12,963 nt of DNA from an uncultured Clostridia bacterium (lineage in GTDB: Bacteria; Bacillota; Clostridia; Christensenellales; UBA1242), in NCBI GenBank assembly GCA_947589655.1, contig CANQCE010000020.1, positions 1 through 12,963 of the forward strand, read 5' to 3'. The notes under the pieces are model-generated. The model made no database searches, was not told the origin of the DNA, and worked only from the letters and a program-made list of their open reading frames with translations. Shown in pieces: positions 5,801 to 12,963 of this stretch. Within the stretch, counting starts at the first letter, position 1. The number at the start of each line of letters is the position of its first letter. Made by a program: the position numbers and the translations under genes.

Positions 5801-8800
5801 TTGTGGCGATGCGGCAACCAAAGATGAAACCGTTAGCAGTTTGATTTCATCTTATACTGGCATGTATATAGTTGTTCCAATTGAAAAAGTTTCGTGGTAT
5901 AACGATGGAAAAGGCTACACAAAACAAGGAGAAAACCAAGATGTCTCCAGCCAAACAATAACCGCCGACACTGCAAAAACATACACCTTGCTTATTCGTG
6001 ACCAATCTAACAACAAGTGGGCACAAGGCACTGGGCAACAAAACGGCCCAACCAAAGACGCCTCCACACAATACACCCTTTATTACAGTGCAAGACAAAT
6101 TGTTTATGTAAGTTTTGATACATCCAACTTTTTAATTTCTTATCAGCAAGAAAATGGCACAACTGTTGAAACAATTCCTATAACCTCTAACGACAGAGAC
6201 AGTTCAACGGCGGATGAAGATAATCAAAAAACAGAGACGATATATTTAAGCCCTGTAAGGTTTGAAAAACCGCTTATAGTCTCGTTCATCCCAACAGTTA
6301 ATACAACGCAAGTGGATACAGTCACCTGGGAATATTATGAATTTGTTAGAGGCAGCAAAGAGGTCGCAAATGCAAATGGAGAAACAGGCAAAACCTTAAC
6401 TTATAACTATACAGTTTTTTCAAAAGAGCCTACAATAAAAGCTACATATTATACGTTCAATGAGCAAAGCGCCGCCTCTCCAAATGAGAAACGAACATAC
6501 AATTTAAATCTTGACGGCCAAAACATGACAAAACCGGGCAAATACATTTTAACGCGAACATACAAAACTGGCGGAGATTACACTATAAACGACAAAGACA
6601 GTTATAAATTAACTTATATTCTTATTGTTGACCGTAACGAGATTGTATCCAATCAAACCGAAATTGATGACGGAGACAACAAATCTCACATTGAAAGTTT
6701 GGTTGGCGGCGACATTTTTGTGGCAATGTATGATACTGGCTTAAACAAAAATCTTGTTGTCACCTTCCCTAACAGTGAAGAAAGCAACACTGACGGGACA
6801 ACCATCACCAGCAATTCGCTCTCGTCTAACAAGTTGCCTGTAAGGGTTTATGTTCCTCAATTTAAATACACGCGCTATGTTCAAAGAGTTCCAAACAAAG
6901 ACAATCCGCTTTATTATAACTTTAAAGTTGATTACAATTTTGCAGACGAAAGCCAAGAAAACGACACAATGAATCACTTTACAAAAGAGCATTTGGTTCG
7001 AGAATATGCATTGTATGCAAGCATTTACACATCTGACCCTACTCTGCCAACCTCTGTGCCAATTGCAATAACATCCAAAGACAGTTCCGACCCTACAAAC
7101 CCAAACAAAATGGCGGAAAATGTTACTGCAGAGAACGGATTTTTAACTTTCTATAAATATGGCACACAAGAGACCCTCACAGAAATTTATGACCCTGGCA
7201 CTTATTGGGTTAAAATTGAACAAGGTCGCTTCACCCAAAGTGACGATACAACCTCTTTTAACAGAACAACCATTTTTAAATTTGAAATTGAAAAAACCAC
7301 ACCAGATTTTAACGTTCAAACAGACGATTTCCAAACTTTAACAACAATGGACAATCCTGCTGCAGGCATCAATCAGGCATACTATACAAACAGCAAAATT
7401 TTGAATATCTCTTGGCACACAAGCCAACTTTTAAATGACAAAAAGTATAAGGCAGAAATTGATGTAAAGAAAATTGTGTTTGAAACTGGCAGCATAGGAA
7501 ACAACCGCGTGATTGAAACATTTGATACTGACGATTCAGATAGCACTCACGGCGGAGATGTTTGGCAGCAAGCGCCTGAGTTGCAAAATGACGGAGATTA
7601 TTTGGGCAAACTTGACCTTTCCAAATTGAATGTTTATCAAAACAATTTCTATGTTGACATTACAATGCAATACGAAAACCACGATATAGCCGTCAATGCC
7701 GAAGGCAATATTTACGATAAAGTTAAAAAGCGTGTTTATGTGGATTTGATGGCACCAAGCGAAAACGTGCAGGCTCTGGTTAGCAAATCGGTCGGATACA
7801 ACAAGATTGCCCCACTTAAAGAAGATGCTTTAAGAACATGGTCAACCGCCGACAACAACACACCTGCAACCTCTTTGGAAAACACAAGCTACAACACGTC
7901 AAATCAATCTGGCACCTTTGCATCTTACACCTATCCAGTGGAACTTGGCTACCTTGAACAGATTAGAACCTCTGCAGCTTCCGATGTTACCATATATTTA
8001 AGGCAACTGGAAGAAAACAACATGAAGGAAACCATTCCTAACCAGTTCTACGAGACCAACTTTGACACCGCTTACGAAATTGGCACATCATCAGGCAAAT
8101 TCACCTGGCAAGCCAACAAGTATTACGAAATTGTGGAGATGGATAGGGCAAAGAACATGTCCATTTACACCGTTTACGTGTATGACCGCTCACAAAATCA
8201 AGATTTGATAAATTATAACGTTATTAATGAGCAAGGGCTAACCAGCGGCAGTTATACAACGGAAATGTTTAACGAAACTGCAAGTCATGCTGGCGCAATC
8301 CACAACATATATGCTCGAACAGAATTTGTTCTTACAAACATCTTCTTCTTTGGTGACGCTTGGACGCAATTTGAACTTACCACTTACAGCCTTGACGGCA
8401 GTGGCAACACTGTAAGTTCAACCTCCGTATATATGGTTGACCCAAATAACACAGGGACAGCATTAAAATTTGTTGGAAACAATCCTCCAACCAGTGTTGA
8501 TTTAAGCGACCTTATAGACGGCTCAAAAAGCCTGCTGCAAAAGCACGTTCTAACGCTTTACAACCGTCTGGACGGCTCAACAAGCACAATTTACATTAAC
8601 GTAAGGAACACCAATCTTTCGGCAAACTTTACAACAACGCAAGATAGAGAATATATTTCCTTCTACAATGTTTCAAATTCTGAACTTGAAAGCACTTCAA
8701 CCGCAAGCCAATATGCCTACGTAACAAAAATGAGAATAAAACTTGGCGACAACTACATTTATGGCGACAGTGAGCATTATGTTGAAAATCGCCTTGGATA

Positions 8801-11477
8801 TGCAAACGGATGGCAGAACTTCTCTACAAGCACCGATTTTACAAACCCTGTTAAAGTTTATGTTGCAAGCGGAAGATTGTTCTTTGAAATTAACCCTAAC
8901 CTCCCAGAAACTCAGAACGCAAAAGTAACTTACGAGTATGTGGATAATTACGGTAAAAAATACAAAGAAGTTCACCTGTTCCACGAGGCAGTTATTTCGC
9001 AAGAGATAACATCTGCAAATCCGGGCGACCCAGAATACAGATTGTATGCTTATTACAACAATGTTGGCGACCTTGTTTATGTGATAAAAGATGGGCTTAA
9101 CTTTACTTACAACCCTAACAAATACACCTACAAAGCATATCTGGTGAAAGACAACGCTGTTACAAGCACTGAATTCAAATCCAGCAATACAATCCCAAAT
9201 GGCAACGAAACAATAACAGAAAGATTTGCAATGGATATGGGTGACAAGCAATATTATGTAAGTTTTGTTATAAGACTATATGACATTGAAGACCCAGAAA
9301 ATTATTTAAGAGAAATTCATTGCATACTTTACAACTATTTGCCAATTGGCTTAACCGATGACACAAAAGATGTGGAAGAAGGGAACTTTAAAATTAGAGA
9401 TACAAACAACAAAAACATAACAGAAGACATTTTATCCAACACTTTGGCAAATCCAAATGAAGATGCCGGTTATTACAGCCAAGTTAGAATAACCTATGAA
9501 AGAAACACCAACCCTCTTGTCCCTGTAAGATATTCAATAAGCAAAGATAACGCCACATGGGAAGAAATCTCCTCAGGAAAGAGGCTGGTGAACACCACAG
9601 GAGAACTTGAAACTTATTACCTAAAAATTTGGTATGATGAGCAATTCTTGCGCAACGAACTTGGCAATCAACTTTATGTGTTTGGCGAGGTTCCACAAAG
9701 CAGAATTTACATTTTCAGGCTTTCAGCGTTAATCACCAATTATTGGGTGGAAATGCAGGAAGATGACCAGTGGGTAATTGTGGATAAAGATGATTCCACT
9801 TACAAAGCCCCTGACGGCACACAATACTCTAACCATTATATAGTAAATGTTTCGTATGAAAATAAAGACCTTGTAAGAATTCAAACAAACAGCGAGCAAG
9901 ACATACAAAAGCCAACCGAATTTGACCCATATAGATACCCTAACAGCGATGTTGTAAGTGTTAAATACCTAATCACCAATGCTGACGAATATGGCAACAC
10001 GGCAGGCAACGTTCCGCGGTTCGAGGCATACATAGTTATAACTTATGTTCCACCAACACAAAACTTTGTTCAAGAGTTCTTCACATTTAACCAAAGCGGA
10101 ATTATTGATACATCTGAAAACCTGATTGAAACAAACACAAAAACGGTTGCGATTGGGCAAAACTCCAATTTGGACAGGATACAACTTCAATGGTCAAAAT
10201 ATTATGGCATCCCAGAAAACGAAATTTCAATTAAACTTAAACTTGACACTGGCATTGGCGACCCAATTGAACTTAAACCTGTAACCTACAGCCGCCGCTC
10301 AGAAGACGATGTTGAATACAACTACATTTACTTAATTTATTCAGGTTTATACCACATACAGTTTGAAGATAGTTCGCACAACATACAACACTTTACAAGC
10401 GAAAATGTTGAATATGACGATTTTACATTTATCTTCCTTAAAGATGTTCCATTTACAGTAACTTACACAAATCCAATTACAAACGAAACTGAAACCAGCC
10501 TTCCAATCAAGCAAGCGGTGTATAACAGTTCAGTAACCCTTAACATAAACCGTGAGCAACTGCAAACATTCTACTCTGTTGAAGGATACCCAACAATAAG
10601 CGTTCAAAGAAATGGCGTTGCTTATGAAAAAGAATTTGACAGTTCAACATCCTTTACCTTTGATGAATCTGGATACTACGAAGTTAAATTCACTGCAACA
10701 AGCAATCAAGATGTTGGGGCGTTGCGAGAGGAAACCTATCAGTTTACAATTTTAAATGCCAACGAGAACCGAGTTTCATACGTTTACAACAAATATTCCA
10801 ACTATTATATACAATCAGTTGAGAAAGATGGCGTGGACATTACAGACGAACTGATAAGAACCATGGATTTGGAAACAGTTTCAGTAAGAACAACCCAAAG
10901 TGTGGTAGATGAACAAACTAACGAAACAAAACTTGTAAGCGTGGTGAAAGATTATATCACACAACTCCCAATCTCTTACCTAGATGAAAAAACTGGAAAC
11001 GGAGAATACACATTTACAATCAACACAAACAATAAATATTACAACAATTTCAATTCCGTTTGGACATTTAAAGTTAAAATAGATTCTGGAACGGCACCGC
11101 TTAAAATATCTCTTGCTGAGGGCGAATCCACAACTGGCAAAATTTCAGTATCTTACAACAAAGCAAACCTTTATTTGGAAATGGGTGAGTGCACATTAAG
11201 GATTGCACACCTATTGGACAACGGAAATATTGGAATTTCAGCATCTGACCATATTGATGCAACAAGCGAAGGTGAAAACACACTTGCAATCAATTCAACA
11301 GGAACTTACTTTGTTCAAATTATAGCGCCTAGCGGAACACTGCTGTTCAGTTACAAGGTTATAAGAAACGAGCCTATGAACGCTGCATCAATAATTGCCA
11401 TAGTTGCTTCTGTGGTTGTTTTGGTTGTTATAATCTTCATTATAATCAAGTTGCGTAAACGTATTTCAGTTAAATAA
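2847..11477 (+). CDS. Giant secreted, membrane-anchored Ig-like surface protein, 2876 residues
   Basis: The product is roughly 320-330 kDa. An N-terminal signal peptide is clear: basic KTKNYLSKN, a hydrophobic core at about 11-28, and a probable cleavage site after TLA (residue 36). The C-terminus has one membrane helix at about 2846-2867 followed by a short basic tail KLRKRISVK, so almost the whole chain lies outside the cell. No LPXTG sorting motif is present. The exterior is rich in Asn, Thr, Ser, Tyr, Asp and Glu and looks entirely beta. A strand pattern GxYxVxx recurs with its Gly at residues 366, 582, 869, 1231, 1451, 2500, 2609 and 2819. Junctions like those of bacterial Ig-like repeats (IDDSSP 889-894, IEKTTP 1481-1486, VDLMAP ending 1637) and a DAAGN motif (877-881) also occur. 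I infer a long stalk of Ig-like modules, perhaps an adhesin. No catalytic motif is recognised. An unusual Cys cluster sits at 485, 487 and 493. The ATG at 2847 is fixed by the AGAGAGG site. Confidence 0.93.
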   Translation: MKTKNYLSKNIFYIFFAFILLGAGVLFLPKGQTTLADTGVSATAANLPVEFGKEEFVVTNGEETPSEDSLLDSDIFAFYNDTSTNKLKLSLKQNGTEVGVESEQFNHVFYPDPQNKAVFYYYTGIHLELHINGVKQELGENRFVTTTELFFDNGGIEPLQDFEMVFDKDGKGSHSIALLDENGALKEGLYTLNLYYTLHITQNGNLESSQMSFREQAAQVEYSFYIVNRDSYLVDGLPNAQHGAFDHKVKINDMQKADAYYLYSNYTSKDNGEGLKDGTLENKKIDQIPYIEYDYTRFELGISKELSGSVQRATLNLNIQNNQTSLVLTHYSATGTPTTVLNGLELVKFQTSSKDNKCRVYFTEVGVYTVTFNAIKVITVNDAMEKHALDGLSAVTKTFKVHMYGLQLKYPDYDEQPDANNARPRRDLHEYDIRQNEENELIGQFSAGADITSKFINFKSSYASDGTTFTATNVFDFINKHADDCTCAGDNSCAQKNPEKEITGDIKYDTLAPVQTNQTPLMLVSNANLTGTSSEQSTVKNYIFTTANIAGYSPSRFKIGDESVYQLELNSGFGGQLESVAGKYVVLASYTYNNYYENESSLNTVKRFYQVFYFEIVKELRAIETVTQTTASPDKVVETPVTSGAFTNQNVIVRDTTKKEPFNKDVTVQIYAWDYVNENWLNDFGGEYGIKLQNFNGGSDNEITLAANARYTIRLYYTSEISNTNINSQTGFKREQTFTIDKLDIEGLSMRNFQQQDDGSTNYVFHSNMSTFSTNLAVGVSWEGKKSGASTSAYYRYFPLVSGTNGQYYSTSSTNNNHNILQAMLNANYMPINRVLDLDTTQGDWLPYQTNTYGMERNVPLDYIFTQAGFYIVDVYDAAGNHSVEMFMIDDSSPMFARKDEKNVYSLAESAFFIDKSTTICWGKNKAIYVHGLTEDLFKDAALDKVPENLDTYPLFKTHQGVASDKIWKKMYEKLYSKDYLKKIDCGDAATKDETVSSLISSYTGMYIVVPIEKVSWYNDGKGYTKQGENQDVSSQTITADTAKTYTLLIRDQSNNKWAQGTGQQNGPTKDASTQYTLYYSARQIVYVSFDTSNFLISYQQENGTTVETIPITSNDRDSSTADEDNQKTETIYLSPVRFEKPLIVSFIPTVNTTQVDTVTWEYYEFVRGSKEVANANGETGKTLTYNYTVFSKEPTIKATYYTFNEQSAASPNEKRTYNLNLDGQNMTKPGKYILTRTYKTGGDYTINDKDSYKLTYILIVDRNEIVSNQTEIDDGDNKSHIESLVGGDIFVAMYDTGLNKNLVVTFPNSEESNTDGTTITSNSLSSNKLPVRVYVPQFKYTRYVQRVPNKDNPLYYNFKVDYNFADESQENDTMNHFTKEHLVREYALYASIYTSDPTLPTSVPIAITSKDSSDPTNPNKMAENVTAENGFLTFYKYGTQETLTEIYDPGTYWVKIEQGRFTQSDDTTSFNRTTIFKFEIEKTTPDFNVQTDDFQTLTTMDNPAAGINQAYYTNSKILNISWHTSQLLNDKKYKAEIDVKKIVFETGSIGNNRVIETFDTDDSDSTHGGDVWQQAPELQNDGDYLGKLDLSKLNVYQNNFYVDITMQYENHDIAVNAEGNIYDKVKKRVYVDLMAPSENVQALVSKSVGYNKIAPLKEDALRTWSTADNNTPATSLENTSYNTSNQSGTFASYTYPVELGYLEQIRTSAASDVTIYLRQLEENNMKETIPNQFYETNFDTAYEIGTSSGKFTWQANKYYEIVEMDRAKNMSIYTVYVYDRSQNQDLINYNVINEQGLTSGSYTTEMFNETASHAGAIHNIYARTEFVLTNIFFFGDAWTQFELTTYSLDGSGNTVSSTSVYMVDPNNTGTALKFVGNNPPTSVDLSDLIDGSKSLLQKHVLTLYNRLDGSTSTIYINVRNTNLSANFTTTQDREYISFYNVSNSELESTSTASQYAYVTKMRIKLGDNYIYGDSEHYVENRLGYANGWQNFSTSTDFTNPVKVYVASGRLFFEINPNLPETQNAKVTYEYVDNYGKKYKEVHLFHEAVISQEITSANPGDPEYRLYAYYNNVGDLVYVIKDGLNFTYNPNKYTYKAYLVKDNAVTSTEFKSSNTIPNGNETITERFAMDMGDKQYYVSFVIRLYDIEDPENYLREIHCILYNYLPIGLTDDTKDVEEGNFKIRDTNNKNITEDILSNTLANPNEDAGYYSQVRITYERNTNPLVPVRYSISKDNATWEEISSGKRLVNTTGELETYYLKIWYDEQFLRNELGNQLYVFGEVPQSRIYIFRLSALITNYWVEMQEDDQWVIVDKDDSTYKAPDGTQYSNHYIVNVSYENKDLVRIQTNSEQDIQKPTEFDPYRYPNSDVVSVKYLITNADEYGNTAGNVPRFEAYIVITYVPPTQNFVQEFFTFNQSGIIDTSENLIETNTKTVAIGQNSNLDRIQLQWSKYYGIPENEISIKLKLDTGIGDPIELKPVTYSRRSEDDVEYNYIYLIYSGLYHIQFEDSSHNIQHFTSENVEYDDFTFIFLKDVPFTVTYTNPITNETETSLPIKQAVYNSSVTLNINREQLQTFYSVEGYPTISVQRNGVAYEKEFDSSTSFTFDESGYYEVKFTATSNQDVGALREETYQFTILNANENRVSYVYNKYSNYYIQSVEKDGVDITDELIRTMDLETVSVRTTQSVVDEQTNETKLVSVVKDYITQLPISYLDEKTGNGEYTFTINTNNKYYNNFNSVWTFKVKIDSGTAPLKISLAEGESTTGKISVSYNKANLYLEMGECTLRIAHLLDNGNIGISASDHIDATSEGENTLAINSTGTYFVQIIAPSGTLLFSYKVIRNEPMNAASIIAIVASVVVLVVIIFIIIKLRKRISVK

Positions 11478-11504
11478 GCATGTTGGTTAAAACATTGCAA
11501 AAAT

Positions 11505-11530
11505 AAAAAAAGGCTTTTCAGCCTTTTTTT
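11505..11530. terminator. Bidirectional intrinsic terminator between convergent genes
   Basis: AAAAAAAGGCT (11505-11515), loop TTTC and AGCCTTTTTTT (11520-11530) form a perfect 11-bp inverted repeat with A tracts on one side and T tracts on the other, so it can end transcription in both directions. It lies 27 bases after the stop of the plus-strand giant gene and 13 bases after the stop of the minus-strand gene, serving both. Confidence 0.9.
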
Positions 11531-11543
11531 ATTTGTTTAATTT

Positions 11544-12963
11544 TTATTTCTTCAATTCTTTATCAAGTTTAACCTTTGATACGATGAAATAAATGATAAC
11601 TCCAGCAAGGATGAGAACAGAAACTACAATTAAAACAATTCCAATAATTTCGTAAGTTCTTGTTGCGTCTTGCGACTTTGCAGCAACCTCAAAGGTGATT
11701 GTTTTTGTTGCGGTGTTTCCAACTGCATCTTCAACCTCAATGGTTAAGGTGTAAGAGCCAACCTCGTTAAGTTCATAGAAGTAAACCATATCGCCTGAAC
11801 CCTCGCCTGCTTCAACCTCTTTTCCTGTGGATGTGTTAACAAGGGTTGCTTTAGGGTTGAATTTGTAACCGCTTGGCGAGTTTGCATCTGTGATGGTAAG
11901 TTTGTTAAGGTCAACTTTAAGAGGCTCTTTCATGCCAATTTCGTAACTGTCAGCAACAAAGTTATCTGGGGTTACAATTGTTGGTGCAGTGTTGTCACCA
12001 ACTGCAATTTCGTAAACATGGCTTTCGTCTCTGTTTCCGGTTTTGTCCACAACTGTGTATGTTATCTTGTAAATGCCGTCTTTGTCACCAGTTTTTGGGA
12101 ACTCGTTAAAGGTTATTTCAGATTGCATTGCTTCTGTGCCAGCATATTCTTTGCGGCCTGTTGTTCCGTCAGCCAACTTCCAAGTTACAACAATCTTGCA
12201 GTTATCAACATCAACATCGTCAATGCCAAGTGCGTTTGGAGTGGTTTGTATTCCTTTAATTTTCAATCCGCCTTCATCTTTAATAAGGGCATCAAGGTCA
12301 GCAACTGAATAAGATGGTTCGTAGTTGTAATCAACAAGTGTTGGGGCGGTTGTATCTTGAACTTTAACAAGATATGTTTCACTTTCAAGCCTGTAGTTCC
12401 AAACTTCTTTAAAGTCGTCAATAACTTTCTTTCCGCTGTTGTTTTTGCTTGCTTTTTTAAAGAAATCATCAGATGTAGCAGCATCTGTTATCTCTTTTCC
12501 AGTGCTGTCATAAATTGTTAAAACGTTATCTTCGTGTTTAACAGTGTACTCAGTTGAACCGCCATTTAAAACAACTCTAACAGTGTTTGCAGCATCTTCA
12601 AAGTAAACACTTGCTGTAAGGTTGTCATTGTAAGCGTATTTCAAATATCCGCCTTTATCGTATTCAATTGCACCTTCGCCTTCATTTGCCTGTTCGTTAT
12701 ACTCATATTTTGGATTTTGCAATTCAAACAATTTATAGTTATAAATTCTTAAATTAACGGTGTATACAATTTCGTAATCTCTTGCCTTGGTTGGTTTAAA
12801 GCCATCGCGCCCACCATAGGTTGTGGAATAGTTATCAACTTTGCCATTTTGGTCAACGCCAAGAATAACGTATTTTGTTGAATCGTATTTTGCACCTTCT
12901 GGGGCATAATCTCCGCTGTTTGCTTTGAATACATCTTCGGTTACGCTGTCTGGGATATCATAC
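11544..12963 (-). CDS. Ig-like membrane-anchored surface protein, C-terminal part (partial)
   Basis: The reading frame is open from the stop at 11544-11546 to the right edge, giving 472 visible residues; the true start is outside. An internal TTG at 12729-12731 could be mistaken for a start, but 77 further in-frame residues precede it and continue the same fold. The visible part is extracellular and beta-rich. It includes two Ig-like boundaries with DTTAPTLVDY and DNTAPTIVTP, and two end-strand motifs (GIYKITYTVVDKTGN and GSYTLTIEVEDAVGN) typical of bacterial Ig-like or HYR-type repeats. A single membrane helix (about 438-461 of the visible part) is followed by a short basic tail SKVKLDKELKK. 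No LPXTG motif is seen. Topology matches the convergent giant protein, so both are probably displayed on the same cell surface. A role in adhesion or envelope structure is an inference; no enzyme domain is visible in this part. Confidence 0.92.
   Translation of the reverse strand, partial: YDIPDSVTEDVFKANSGDYAPEGAKYDSTKYVILGVDQNGKVDNYSTTYGGRDGFKPTKARDYEIVYTVNLRIYNYKLFELQNPKYEYNEQANEGEGAIEYDKGGYLKYAYNDNLTASVYFEDAANTVRVVLNGGSTEYTVKHEDNVLTIYDSTGKEITDAATSDDFFKKASKNNSGKKVIDDFKEVWNYRLESETYLVKVQDTTAPTLVDYNYEPSYSVADLDALIKDEGGLKIKGIQTTPNALGIDDVDVDNCKIVVTWKLADGTTGRKEYAGTEAMQSEITFNEFPKTGDKDGIYKITYTVVDKTGNRDESHVYEIAVGDNTAPTIVTPDNFVADSYEIGMKEPLKVDLNKLTITDANSPSGYKFNPKATLVNTSTGKEVEAGEGSGDMVYFYELNEVGSYTLTIEVEDAVGNTATKTITFEVAAKSQDATRTYEIIGIVLIVVSVLILAGVIIYFIVSKVKLDKELKK

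Noticed and set aside
2847..11477. Alternative genetic code with TGA as tryptophan
   Set aside because: Over 8.6 kb is open without any in-frame TGA while tryptophan codons are TGG, which fits the standard code.
12729..12731. TTG as the start of a 395-residue protein
   Set aside because: The frame stays open for 77 more codons to the window edge with the same Ig-like character, and no ribosome site precedes the TTG.
12749..12934. Minus-strand frame of 61 residues near the right edge
   Set aside because: It lies in another frame over the continuing surface-protein gene and reads as a shadow.
1..12963. CRISPR array, transposase, integrase or tRNA genes
   Set aside because: No direct-repeat array, no recognisable recombinase motif and no cloverleaf-compatible sequence was found on either strand.

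Overview
The window looks like a low-GC Gram-positive-type (Bacillota-like) chromosome, probably an uncultured, host-associated lineage. Four things point this way: very AT-rich spacers full of A and T tracts; a 23S rRNA 5' end with Firmicutes-like wording; a boxA element of the Bacillus/Clostridium type; and secreted proteins anchored by one C-terminal membrane helix instead of an LPXTG sortase signal. The 8.6-kb frame is uninterrupted by TGA and its tryptophans use TGG, so the standard bacterial code applies, not the Mycoplasma/Spiroplasma code. No finer taxonomy is claimed.

Layout. (1) 1-446, minus: 5' part of a 23S rRNA gene that runs off the left edge. (2) 447-731: its leader, with several hairpins and a boxA antiterminator, preceded by a strong sigma-A type promoter (737-766) and an A/T-tract UP-like region. 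No 16S or tRNA gene lies between the promoter and the 23S, so the 23S seems to be its own transcription unit. (3) 1120-1743, minus: a 207-residue soluble protein of unknown function with its own consensus promoter and an intrinsic terminator. (4) 1987-2556, minus: a small multi-span membrane protein whose pattern resembles KwaA of the Kiwa anti-phage system, but with no recognisable KwaB. (5) 2557-2846: AT-rich divergent promoter region. (6) 2847-11477, plus: a giant 2876-residue secreted protein with a signal peptide, many probable Ig-like beta-sandwich modules and a C-terminal membrane anchor. (7) 11505-11530: a perfect bidirectional terminator. (8) 11544-12963, minus: the C-terminal 472 residues of a second Ig-like, membrane-anchored surface protein that continues past the right edge.

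The two surface proteins are convergent, share a terminator and have the same topology (extracellular Ig-like repeats, one helix, short basic tail). They probably act at the cell surface in adhesion or cell-envelope interactions; the sequence does not show a specific ligand. The two small minus-strand genes may be a divergent defence-type pair or unrelated neighbours. The most unusual points are the apparently unlinked 23S unit, the size of the surface protein, and the KwaA-like gene without its usual partner.
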